Shown piece after piece: positions 40,101-52,155 of a DNA stretch of 64,000 bases (position 1 is the first letter of the stretch; the number at the start of each line of letters is the position of its first letter). Position numbers and translations under genes: made by a program. Source of the DNA: Balanoglossus misakiensis. Taxonomy: Eukaryota > Hemichordata. The stretch covers positions 6,696,001 to 6,760,000 of the forward strand of contig CM082591.2 of NCBI GenBank assembly GCA_040954595.2, in the 5' to 3' direction. Under the pieces are notes generated by a model. That model was not told where the DNA came from. It saw nothing but the letters and a program-made list of their open reading frames with translations, and searched no databases.

Positions 40101-42981
40101 ACAATCCCTGGGGTTACAGACGTATGCTGTTGCCCTCATGGCCAGTCAATATGTGTATAATGTCCTATACTGGATCTTCAACGTACCAGTTCTTGATTAG
40201 GTGAGTTGGCTTTGTGTTACATGTACTGGTATCCTAGGACTGTGACATGTATGTATATGCAATTAACAGTGTTGATAATTGTGTCCATGTAGATTCAACT
40301 GCAAGATACTTTAGATGAACATGTACAGTTAAAGAAAAAAGCACAACTTCTTCAGAAAAGATTAGCAGCAGCATTGGAATCTGAGCAGGTAATAAGTGAT
40401 TTCAATATTTAGTTTTACAAGTTTCATTTTCAGTTTTCATGTTGTCTCACAAAGATTTGCATTTAAATTTGTGAGACGGAAAAGGAATTTTTCTATAATC
40501 ATTTGTAACTTGTTTTCTATTTGAAAATTGTTATTATTGACATGAATAATACACAAATGTAACAACTAACATTAAGTGAAGGGGTCATCGCACCGTGTTT
40601 GTTTGTTTATAAACATTACCGTTCATCCACAAATCCCTGAAATTAGATAATTCTTAGAATGAACGAAGCAGCCAACCGTAGCGTTGACTGGGCATGGCAG
40701 CAACTGAAGATCCTAGTACTAGGTCGTGGTGACTGCAGTGGGGATTGCGCTGGTATGGGAGGACATATTCTCATCAAGGGGGACACCCATGCGGCGCGAC
40801 GACTGCTTCCCTTTAAGTGTTGGATATGTATGCATTGATCAGATGAATGATTTAAACTTCACTGTTTCTTTTCACACTTTCCAGCAATTAGAAACAAGAA
40901 TTAAACAAATGACACTTCAAAATGACGTCGAGATTAAAAACCGTGATAAGGAAATCAAAGACAAGACTGATCTTATTGACAAAGTACAGCAACAAGAGAA
41001 GGCATTACGCACCGAGAAAGAAAAGTATGTATATAGTCCAACCTCTGTTAGTGGCCACTTCTATACAGTGGCCATTATATTACAGTCCCTGTGCAATTTA
41101 CATGTGCCTAAATTGACCTGCCTTTAAAGGCCAGTTCAGGAAAGTCCCTTGAGTCACTATATAGACAGGTTTGACTGTATCCATTTTTGCTCCCCAGGAT
41201 TCCTTGAAATAAGCGAGGATTATGACACTATCTACCTATCAATCATTTAAGAAAATATGAAACTTGTCAAACCTAGGAAGGTTATTATAAAAAAAAAACA
41301 CACTGGTTTATTAGAACAGTAAAACCTTTCGTAAACAAACCCTGTCTTATCTGGAAACCTGTCTATAATGAACACCCTTTCCTATCACTTTGACGTAGAA
41401 CCACATATTAAAAGAACCTCTATAAACCTGACACCTCTGCAAACTGAACAGTTTCTTCAGTCCCCTTGGTGTCTGATTTAAACAGCTTTTATCGTACATG
41501 TTTTTGTGTTCAACATGTAATAATTTGATTTGTTGATTGTTACAACGCTTTGGAAAATAGAGTAACTGTTACTTGTTCAGTGTTCAGAAAGTCAGTTTAT
41601 CGAATGAGTTTGTATAACATAATTGTATCTGTCATGCTTGTAGATTGTCTTCACAATTGATGGAGAAAAATGACGAAGCCGTGTATGTGAGAAGTATGCT
41701 TACCAATGAGAGGTAAATCAACACAAACAATATTGTTTGTTACTGTAAATTGTTATGTGCAAAACAAAAATATCAACAAGAAAAGCAATCCTGTGGAATG
41801 TGAATCGCAACAAGTGCAATATACCATAGAGGGCGCCATAATAATGACAATCAGAAGTACCGTAATCACTCTATCAGTTCGACCACTCCATTAATTCACC
41901 CAACCACTATTCTTTGGAAAATTAATTATTTTGTAACCTTCATTTGTTTGACCACTGATTAAATGCATGTGTTGATAGTGTGTATTTTTCATGAAAATAT
42001 CTGCAACTTTGACCTTCCAAGGTATTCTGAACTCACTGATTTTATTCTGGCTGACCTTAAACAATTCAATTCTATCATAAATATCACCTAAACTACATGC
42101 TGATAGTGCATACAGTTCATGCTATGCAAACATGCCCCCTGAAAAATTATTCAAGCACTTTGAGTGGCCATTTTTTTTTGTTATTTTATTTCTATTAGTT
42201 TGTCTTTTCACAAATCATATTTATTTTTTTCTGGTCGAACTGATGGAGTGATTCCAGTAAACTGTCATCGATCTGTAACACCCAGCCTATATCCAGGCCA
42301 GAGGCCAAACATCTTGTGCGTCTCAAAGTCAATGTGCCAAAATGGTTCCTCATGTATCACATGAGGACATTGACAGTTCACATCTGGTTATTCTCTTCGC
42401 AGGAGTCAATGGACGTCGGAGAAAAAGCAGCTAGAGGAGGCCAACGCAGTAGTCGAGGCAAATTATAAGGTGGCCATGATGAGAGCCATAAATGCTGAGG
42501 TATGTCTACAGTAGAGCATCCCTTGTACAGTTTTTTTTTTATGGCAGCCTTAACCCTTTCACCCCCCAGTTCCCTCTTTAGAGGTCCAACCTTACCATAG
42601 AAAACAATGGGTTTGGACCAAACCATGGTGGTGAAAGGGTTAAAGCCCCTACCGTATTTTTAATTCATAAAAAAAAAATTCAATCTTCTCCTTATCCTAA
42701 GTCGACAGATGACACTATTTTGACTTTGTGGGGATATTGAATGCCATGTTTGCATACTGCAATACCTGTGTATATATAACTAATCCATAGTTAGAAGTGC
42801 TCTTTTGGTAGTGAGGATATTGTATTGTATTGTATTGTATTGTATTGTATTGTATTGTATTGTATTGTATTGTATTGTATTGTATTGTATTGTGTGGTAA
42901 TTTGTATTGTATTTTCCATTTGGTCTAGGTGAAAGTACTAGAAGTGCAATTGAAAACTGACTGTGAACCCTATGAAATGAA
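25137..42981 (+). CDS. TTC3: TTC3/DZIP3-like E3 ubiquitin ligase, middle part only
   Basis: Nineteen coding exons in compatible phases: 25137-25193, 25667-25846, 26414-26551, 27138-27218, 29841 to about 29950, 31296-31422, 33835-34059, 34489-34581, 35039-35288, 35885-36048, 36320-36370, 36507-36577, 37390-37560, 38462-39653, 40293-40388, 40885-41024, 41644-41712, 42403-42499 and 42929-42981 (into the gap). They give about 1,120 codons. In order they encode an acidic and basic linker, TPR-like helices (exons 3-6), and a Cys/His-rich region with [15 protein letters not shown] and a Cys pair in exon 8. A Lys-rich stretch follows, then a large exon starting with a helical domain ([20 protein letters not shown]), then coiled coil. 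This order matches TTC3/DZIP3 ligases. The N-terminal TPRs and C-terminal RING, which would recruit the E2, are absent because the contig ends mid-gene on both sides. The exon at 29841 could end a few bases away from the stated point. Confidence 0.85.
26139..26225. repeat. Short dispersed repeat, copy A
   Basis: It contains CACCACTGACTCAA and GTGACTCAAGAAAATTATCC. Its reverse complement occurs at about 35740-35822 in another intron of the same gene. The origin is unknown. Confidence 0.65.
26659..27055. repeat. Compound TATG/GATG/GTAG microsatellite in TTC3-like intron
   Basis: Tetranucleotide tracts of TATG, GATG, GTAG and TG alternate over about 400 bases in intron 3 of the TTC3-like gene. 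It is mainly simple sequence. Confidence 0.95.
27282..27373. mobile_element. TTAACCCTTTCACC foldback MITE, copy 1
   Basis: About 92 bp with ends TAACCCCTTTCACC and a diverged GGTAGTGAAAGGATGAAA. Three more copies lie in introns of the same gene (34796-34887, 38166-38246, 42550-42643). The intact copies end in TTAACCCTTTCACC/GGTGAAAGGGTTA(A). Confidence 0.7.
27627..29217. mobile_element. Non-autonomous pogo/Tc1-like DNA transposon, 1.6 kb
   Basis: A 1,591-bp insertion in a TTC3-like intron. The ends are inverted repeats of at least 25 bp (GTAAAACTCCAATTATCC at the left, GGATAGTTGGAGTTTTAC at the right) flanked by TA on both sides. The subterminal CTGTGCAGCC-region phrases are also inverted. 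No transposase-like frame is present. The TA duplication and the ATTATCCGAAC-type end fit the Tc1/mariner/pogo group, so it is probably a deletion derivative. Confidence 0.75.
29450..29640. repeat. Foldback hairpin containing telomere-like TTAGGG repeats
   Basis: Arms of about 50 bp (ATCTGGTTCACTTAGTGG ... CCACTAAGTGAACCAGAT) surround GTTAGGGTTAGGG on one side and CCCTAACCCTAACCC on the other. The TTAGGG-type hexamers face each other within the hairpin. It lies in a TTC3-like intron. Confidence 0.85.
29999..30352. mobile_element. TTAA-flanked foldback MITE, copy 1
   Basis: About 354 bp, nearly palindromic over its whole length. The ends are AGGGACAAAGTCTCTCTC and GAGAGAGACTTTGTGCCT, flanked by TTAA on both sides. 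A TTAA target duplication is typical of piggyBac-type transposition. Related copies lie at 30721-31074 and 31899-32222. Confidence 0.8.
30623..31142. mobile_element. Tc1/mariner-like MITE, copy 2, split by a TTAA MITE
   Basis: The left part (30623-30720) and right part (31075-31142) together resemble the MITE at 24858-25023, with CAGTCAAACC and GGTTTGACTG ends and TA flanks. The TTAA-flanked element at 30721-31074 sits inside it, so the TTAA element inserted later. Confidence 0.75.
30721..31074. mobile_element. TTAA-flanked foldback MITE, copy 2 (nested)
   Basis: 354 bp from TTAA to TTAA, with ends AGGGACAAAGTCTCTCTC and GAGAGAGACTTTGTCCCT. The interior is close to copy 1 (ATATATAG, AACTCGCC and GGGCGAGTT arms). 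It interrupts a Tc1/mariner-like MITE. Confidence 0.85.
31899..32222. mobile_element. TTAA-flanked foldback MITE, copy 3
   Basis: 324 bp from TTAA to TTAA with ends AGGGACCAAGTCTCTCTC and GAGAGAGACTTTGTCCCT. It is shorter in the centre than copies 1 and 2 but has the same architecture. Confidence 0.8.
32303..32434. repeat. Foldback hairpin, 132 bp
   Basis: Arms of about 44 bases starting AGGTTATTACGAAAATACCG and ending CGGTATTTTCGTAATAACCT, around a GC-rich loop. It lies in a TTC3-like intron. Confidence 0.8.
32598..33590. mobile_element. Candidate DNA transposon with 26-bp perfect terminal repeats
   Basis: The first 26 bases (starting CAGTCAGGACGTAAG) are the exact reverse complement of the last 26 (ending CTTACGTCCTGACTG). 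AGTG flanks both ends and could be a 4-bp target duplication. The interior is about 940 bp without a recognisable transposase. The superfamily is not assigned. Confidence 0.65.
34181..34412. repeat. Dispersed repeat of about 235 bp, copy A (SINE-like?)
   Basis: It shares about 85 percent or more by eye with 40578-40812 in the same orientation, including GGGGTCATCGCACCG, GAAGCAGCCAACCGTAGC and GGGGGACACCCA phrases. It has no terminal inverted repeats. The shape suggests a SINE or an old segmental copy, but no tRNA-type promoter was identified. Confidence 0.65.
34796..34887. mobile_element. TTAACCCTTTCACC foldback MITE, copy 2
   Basis: Ends TTAACCCTTTCACC and GGTGAAAGGGTTA surround about 65 bp including CCAAACCCATTG. 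It lies in an intron of the TTC3-like gene. Confidence 0.8.
35740..35822. repeat. Short dispersed repeat, copy B
   Basis: The inverted counterpart of 26139-26225, with GGATAATTTTCTTGAGTCAC and TTGAGTCAGTGGTG phrases. Confidence 0.65.
36578..37389. other. Intron of TTC3-like gene
   Basis: No MITE with clear ends was seen. It contains homopolymer runs of G (about 36760) and of C followed by A (about 36850). Confidence 0.6.
37561..37740. repeat. Two imperfect copies of a G-run-bearing unit of about 95 bp
   Basis: The phrase GTCC-Gn-ATAGATT-GGCTCTGTG-GTGCAGATGT occurs twice in tandem just after a coding exon of the TTC3-like gene. Confidence 0.6.
38166..38246. mobile_element. TTAACCCTTTCACC foldback MITE, copy 3 (decayed)
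   Basis: The left end TTAACCCTTTCACCC and an interior similar to the other copies are present. The right end is degraded. Confidence 0.6.
39944..40157. repeat. Foldback element, about 214 bp
   Basis: Arms starting ACACATATTGACTGGC and ending GCCAGTCAATATGTGT, with inner GCAACAGCATACGTC/GACGTATGCTGTTGC pairs. The centre carries a C run and an A run. Confidence 0.8.
40578..40812. repeat. Dispersed repeat of about 235 bp, copy B
   Basis: The second copy of the repeat at 34181-34412, same orientation, with a few substitutions and a CTAG insertion near 40718. Confidence 0.65.
41033..41179. mobile_element. Tc1/mariner-like MITE, copy 3
   Basis: About 147 bp related to 24858-25023, ending AGACAGGTTTGACTG with TA flank. 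The left end is diverged (AGTCCAACC). Confidence 0.65.
42550..42643. mobile_element. TTAACCCTTTCACC foldback MITE, copy 4
   Basis: The best preserved copy: it starts TTAACCCTTTCACC and ends GGTGAAAGGGTTAA, 94 bp. TTAA at both ends could be part of the repeat or a piggyBac-type target duplication. Confidence 0.8.
42818..42892. repeat. (TATTG)n pentanucleotide microsatellite
   Basis: About 15 copies of TATTG in the intron just before the last visible TTC3-like exon. Confidence 0.95.
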
Positions 42982-43081
42982 NNNNNNNNNNNNNNNNNNN
43001 NNNNNNNNNNNNNNNNNNNNNNNNNNNNNNNNNNNNNNNNNNNNNNNNNNNNNNNNNNNNNNNNNNNNNNNNNNNNNNNNN
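42982..43081. other. Assembly gap, 100 N
   Basis: Exactly 100 N. The left side stops inside a TTC3-like exon and the right side is pure CATA repeat. Confidence 0.99.
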
Positions 43082-44102
43082 CATACATACATACATACAT
43101 ACATACATACATACATACATACATACATACATACATACATACATACATACATACATACATACATACATACATACATACATACATACATACATACATACAT
43201 ACATACATACATACATACATACATACATACATACATACATACATACATACATACATACATACATACATACATACATACATACATACATACATACATACAT
43301 ACATACATACATACATACATACATACATACATACATACATACATACATACATACATACATACATACATACATACATACATACATACATACATACATACAT
43401 ACATACATACATACATACATACATACATACATACATACATACATACATACATACATACATACATACATACATACATACATACATACATACATACATACAT
43501 ACATACATACATACATACATACATACATACATACATACATACATACATACATACATACATACATACATACATACATACATACATACATACATACATACAT
43601 ACATACATACATACATACATACATACATACATACATACATACATACATACATACATACATACATACATACATACATACATGCATACATGCACACATACAT
43701 ACATACATACATACATACATACATACATGCACACATGCACACATACATACATGCATACATGCACACATACACACATACACACATACATACATACATACAT
43801 GCACACATGCACACATGCACACATGCACACATGCACACATGCACACATGCACACATGCACACATGCATACATGCACACATGCACACATACACACATGCAT
43901 ACATGCATACATACATACATACATACATACATACATACATACATACATACATACATACACACATGCACACATGCACACATGCACACATGCACACATACAC
44001 ACATACACATACACACATACACACATACATACATACATACATACATACATACATACATACATACATACAACACACACACACACACACACACACATACATA
44101 CA
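43082..44102. repeat. CATA microsatellite before unit 5
   Basis: About 1 kb of CATA ending in the intron 3-type TGCACACA/CA pattern next to exon 3 of unit 5. Its left end is cut by the gap. Confidence 0.95.
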
Positions 44103-44125
44103 AATGTAAAATAAATAATACATAC

Positions 44126-45435
44126 TATATGGACTGCGTCTCCAGGAATTCTAGCAACAAAGCCTTTCATCAGTCTTGTCACATTTATTTGAAAGTCAAT
44201 ATGCAATCCATGTTCTTTAGAAAGTGCTTGGAATTTTTCTTTGAACGCTGCCAGATCATCATCTGTTAGGTCGTCCTGTATCGAAACCGAAATTACATTT
44301 TTGCATTTATGTTTAGTCTGTGTACGTCTGCAGTTCATTTATTTTTATTTGTTTCACAATATACAAACCTAGAAAATGCCAAAAGAAAACTAAAACTCAC
44401 ATGTTCACCACAACATAACGTAGCATGGCCAATTTCTTTTAAATGGATAAATAGTTATGAATCTGCTTACCTTTACTTTCACAATGTATTCATCATCTAT
44501 TTTCTCATCTCCAGCATGTATCAACGGAGCTTCAGTTTCACGTTTAACAAAGCTTGGACGCAGAGCGCGGATTCTTCTCTGTTCTCTTAACGTCTCCTCC
44601 GACTTTCGGGATTCTGCAATCTGTATCCCAAGGAAGGCGATCACACATAGCCAAATCACAACTGAGTGCGATTTGATCATGGTTGTCTGAAACAACGGGA
44701 TGTTGAACAGGAATGTTATGGAGATGATTTGACATATTGCAGTTATGGCTTGAAACGTTTACAGCCACAAGTACACATGGATTAAAGTGCAAGGGGAACT
44801 TTACAAACAAATGCGTTTCTTATATTGACGTTCTCTGCAAATTGACGAAGTCGCTAAATTACACATTGTTTGGATTATTGTACTTTTGTTTTGGGAGTTC
44901 ATTCAACTTCTTCATTGAGTTATGTTAAACGACTGGTCTTCACAACAGTTTCTCACTTCTCATGCGAAAACCGGGAAACTGAAACCAAATTTCAACTTTT
45001 CAGGGAAAAAAGAAAAGAAAAATGTACATTGTTGAGAAATGTGGCTAGGTAGTCGAATACAATAAGAATAAAGTGAAAGTTCAACTCATAGCATATGCCA
45101 TGGGTGCACATTGGTTTGGTTTTGATGCATGTTAGACACCCGTGTTTCCGTTGGATCTTATCAGTGAGCAGGATATAAATCTTTGTCTGTATCTTCAACT
45201 TGAAAAACAACGACTTTCATTAACTCAACTAATCATGATTACTGGATTGTATGGTTATACCAAAACGAATGACGACTGAATGTTTGGTATGTACATCTAA
45301 GTTACAAGTCACATACATACCTTAGTGCTGTAGTTTACACAGAGGATGAAGTCGAGCTGCTGAGCTGGTCACTGATGCCGAAGTGGAAACTTGTAACAAC
45401 TGTTCTCTCGATACACTGGCTTTAAAGATGTCGCC
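44126..45435 (-). pseudogene. Subtilase 5' unit 5: partial copy (UTR exon, exons 2 and 3, all intact)
   Basis: Exon 3 is at 44126-44275, exon 2 at 44471-44686 (ATG at 44680), and the UTR exon donor at 45321. Both coding exons keep their reading frames and look identical to gene 1 by eye. Exons for the protease domain are absent on this side of the gap. This is the outermost unit, followed by an upstream region and a final long microsatellite. If the array is real, this promoter lies farthest from the protease-domain exons. Confidence 0.8.
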
Positions 45436-46296
45436 ATGACGCATTGCACGTCCCAAAATACTCTCAATTAAAACGTCTATGAATATTAAATTTTCAAAAG
45501 CTCTGCAGTCGAAAACACACGCCTGTTTGACTGACGAGTAGATGCGATATTGTTATTAAAAAGTATTTTTAAATTCAATTTTGCGTCCGATTTTATTCTT
45601 CATATGCCCCGTCTCTACCAGCATCCATGTATGTGTGTATCTATGTACAAAAAATTTTGTAAAACAATTTATTGTGCAATCACTGCGTGTCTCGGCTTTG
45701 GTGTCACCCAATCTACTCTAAAAGCTCTGCAGTCGAAAACACAAGCCTGTTAGACTGACGTGTAGATACAATATTGTTATTAAAAAGTATTTTTAAATTC
45801 AATTTTGCGTCCGATTTTATTCTTCATATGCCCCGTCTCTACCAGCATCCATGTATGTGTGTATCTATGTACAAAAAATTTTGTAAAACAATTTATTGTG
45901 CAATCACTGCGTGTCTCGGCTTTGGTGTCACCCAATCTACCAGAGACATTTTTGTGATATGAATAGCTTGTTATTATCTATCAGCAAAGAAAGACATTTT
46001 AGAGTCAGATCTGGGGTCTCCTCACTGTGAACTGAAAGCGAGGTGAAATAATATTCGATTCTGAGAGATTTTACAATTTGTAGTATGTTTGTTTTAAAGG
46101 TATCAATCTTAACCAAGAATGTACGCGACGTTTAGAGATGTACTACCTTTGGTTTTTAATTTGAGGTTACATTAATGTGTAGTCGCTACGTCAAATCAGC
46201 TGGACAGATATTTTGCTATTGCATCGGTTATATTAGCTGAATCCTCATCGCCAGTTCCATGGTCGGCCAGACAGGCACTCGCTGTTTGTGCGCAAA

Positions 46297-49242
<2,946 letters not shown>

Positions 49243-49281
49243 TGCGTGAGAGTTTCTAGATTGAATTGTTGCGTAACAATG

Positions 49282-49707
49282 CTATGTGTCTGTGTCGACA
49301 TGAGGACACAAGTTCGTTTCTTTTATTGTGTGGAAAGTTCTGGGTTGCGAATAACAATAAATTTGTGTTAAGCAGAGCTTGCACTGATTGGTAGCGATGT
49401 CATATGGCTTGGCTTGGGCTAAGATTTTCCATGAAATAGCCTTGTGGGTGATGTCGTTGTCCTTCAGTGTCCAAATATGTTTGCTGAGTTCGGTAGAGTT
49501 CCCTGAGCGTGCGAGTCGGAAAGATGAAGTGTGGTTTCTCTATCTTGTCTTGAAGTCGTTCTCGGTTAGGCCAATGTATGTGTCCGAGGTGTTTATGTCT
49601 GAGCGCGTAACGGTGGCCTGGTAAATGACGGAGTTTTGGAGGCAGTTACCGTTATCTCGGCATCCAGAACAGATGCAGATTGGTATTTGGAATGATGGAA
49701 CACATAA
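49282..49707 (-). pseudogene. Penelope-like retroelement relic: GIY-YIG endonuclease domain
   Basis: The minus-strand frame from about 49707 reads a Cys-rich CxCxxC-type finger (CICSGCRDNGNC) followed by VIYQATVT and TYIGLTENDFKTR. After an in-frame stop at 49540-49542 the same frame continues with NHTSSFRLARSGNSTELSKH, then SWKILAQAKPY and CKLCLTQ, up to a stop at 49282. This order (finger, YIGLT, NHxxSF, STELSKHIW) is the GIY-YIG nuclease type found at the C-terminus of Penelope-like elements and related reverse transcriptase proteins. No reverse transcriptase is visible upstream. It is a dead fragment. Confidence 0.7.
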
Positions 49708-49749
49708 TGGAGTCTTAATTATGTTCTTACATAATTCAAGAGTAACCAA

Positions 49750-50270
49750 TAGGCCTTTACCTCATTAATTATGTGCATAACTAATTACAGAGTAACCAAT
49801 ACGGCTAGACGGTTTTTTGGGGGGACATGAGCCAGTAATTAGGGGAACTTTGGGGAACCAATACGTTCACACCTACTTCGAATTTGGAGGGATCCGCTTG
49901 GGCCCGGAAAACCTGCTTGCACCTTTAATCTTGATTGTTTCACAATTCAGTCAGCCAAAGATGAAATATCTCCTATAAAGATTTAGATTTTGCACGAACA
50001 TGGTAGTTCTAAGTGCATTACTAATTTGGGTATCTAAACGCTGTGCTGTACTGACTAAATTCATACAAATTTCACATTTTACCTTGAAGCGAGTAGGTCG
50101 TCTCACACGCGTGTTCCAACTGTAGCTTCTGGTTGCAGACGTTGAGAACAGTCAATCCCATAAGGCAGTGCTCTGTCCTAACCGCGGACAAGGTGGCGGC
50201 GGCCAAAGTCTGTGTCGCAAGTCGGAGATCGAAAAAAAAAGTCAGCAAATGGGTTGTAGGCCTAATGAAG
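49750..50270. other. Non-coding stretch
   Basis: No supported gene. A short repeated ATTATGT/AGAGTAACCAATA phrase occurs at about 49715-49800. Confidence 0.45.
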
Positions 50271-50803
50271 TGGCAAAACTAGAATCTACTTATCCCTACT
50301 GACTTGTTAGAGCCTTACTTGGGGATTCTTACACAGTCTGGTATGAAAAATAACTCGAAGATGGTTCTTTCGCTTCGCGTACAAGAAAAGGACTGGTATT
50401 GCCAGGCAGTGTAGATAGCGCGCAGAACAGCGGGCAGCTTGTAAGCTGGGCCCGGGAGATAGAAGTACCACTGCCGTGTACAGTAATCATCCTCGCGCTC
50501 GTGGAGGCAGACTGCGATTGACGTAAATTTTATGAAGCTGTACAAAGTACCAATAAATTCTGTGTTCGGACGGAAAGAAATTATAATCGACCGAGAAGAA
50601 AACTGCACGAATTGGCTGAGATTTGCAGCGATAATTGCTATCTAGCATGCTCGGCCGCGGCCAAGACACAGTCGGTGTCACTTAGGCAGCTCAGCGCAGC
50701 AATGATTTTTTGTGTTTGGGCGTCTCTGCGACAGCTAAAACAAATTTGTTTAAAAATTAAAAAATCTATAATGAACTGAGCTGAGGTTTATACTAAGAGG
50801 TGC
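50271..50803. repeat. Segmental duplicate, copy A (also at 63484-64000)
   Basis: About 530 bp nearly identical to the right edge of the window, same orientation. Copy B has a 120-codon open frame on the minus strand (63528-63890). Here a 4-base insertion (CTAT near 50640) and small changes break it into two frames. I do not recognise the frame. It may be an exon, or a non-coding repeat with a chance frame. Confidence 0.85.
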
Positions 50804-51579
50804 TTTCAGTTTGTAGCGAGGTCGGCTTTGTTACGGGGCCGTCTTTGGTGTGGGACATTGAGCCGTTTTATCTCGTAGTACTATCCCTGCGTGCTCCCGG
50901 CAACTCAGGGCTAATTTTCTACGTACTACAGGGACATACATGTACATATTGTAAAATTGTGCCGCAAATACAGGCGCATGCACCGTCAAAAATACACAAT
51001 TGTTCAATAGTGGGCGGTTTTAGCGTGAATAATCAAAATGCACAAGCTGATTGTGGAAACGAAGCTACGTGTGGCAAGCTGTGTGTCTTACAACCGATGC
51101 CTCCCGTATAAAGCGGGCGATTCCCAACCGATCTGTTGCGTAGTAGTTTTGACTAGAATTTCCGTCTGCAAAACAAAACCCGTACCGATCACCGTTACCG
51201 AGCACACCTCATTCATACGGCACAACCAATCGGCCCCAAAACACCTCACAACTTGTACAACGGCCCCCTTTGAACTTTTAGCGAGAGAAAAAACATTCAG
51301 CCGCATCCATCTCGAATCTTGCTCGCACACATGGAAACAAGTGCATTGTGGGGAAAATAATGTTTATCAACAAAGTGTGACGTCCGACCGTCCGTCGTGG
51401 CGGACGCGTGGGGCTTGGTTTTTCAACGTCCTGCTGCCACCAATTGCAATATTCACATACGCCGACAGCCAGGAGTGTAACGTGTCGGGCTGGGTTCTGA
51501 TATTTTGCTGCCACCAATAATAAGTTCATGCGTAGGTCGAGAAAGTTCTCAAACGGTCTGGGATCGCTGCAAGGTTAGG
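50804..51579. other. Non-coding stretch
   Basis: Plus-strand frames of 103 and 160 codons exist here (50800-51111, 51038-51520). They have no family resemblance and no splice or paralogue support, so I do not call them genes. Confidence 0.4.
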
Positions 51580-52086
51580 TCTGTCTGTCTGTATGTCTGT
51601 ATGTCTGTCTGTCTGTCTGTCTGACTGTATGTCTGTCTGTCTGTCTGTCTGACTGTATGTCTGACTGTATGTATGTATGTATGTATGTATGTATGTATGT
51701 ATGTATGTATGTATGTATGTATGTATGTATGTTTGTATGTATGTATGTATGTATGTATGTATGTATGTATGTATGTATGTATGTATGTATGTATGTATGT
51801 ATGTATGTATGTATGTATGCATGCATGCATGCATGCATGTATGTATGTATGTATGTATGTATGTATGTATGTATGTATGTATGTATGTATGTATGTATGT
51901 ATGTATGTATGTATGTATGTATGTATGTATGTATGTATGTATGTATGTATGTATGTATGTATGTATGTATGTATGTATGTATGTATGTATGTATGTATGT
52001 ATGTATGTATGTATGTATGTATGTATGTATGTATGTATGTATGTATGTATGTATGTATGTATGTATGTATGTATGTATGTACGTAC
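51580..52086. repeat. TCTG/TATG microsatellite upstream of gene 2
   Basis: TCTG repeats lead into a 420-base TATG tract that includes a GCATGCATGCATGCATG block. It is followed by TGCGCACAAACAGCG, the reverse complement of the phrase that borders each upstream CATA tract on the gene 1 side. It is therefore the orthologous upstream tract of gene 2. Confidence 0.95.
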
Positions 52087-52155
52087 GTTGCGCACAAACA
52101 GCGATTGCCTGTCTAGCCGGTCATGGAACCGGCGATGAGGATTCAGCTAATATAA

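Noticed and set aside
51038-51520. 160-codon plus-strand frame
   Set aside because: No domain, no paralogue and no splice support. Cys scattered without a repeating pattern. Treated as chance.
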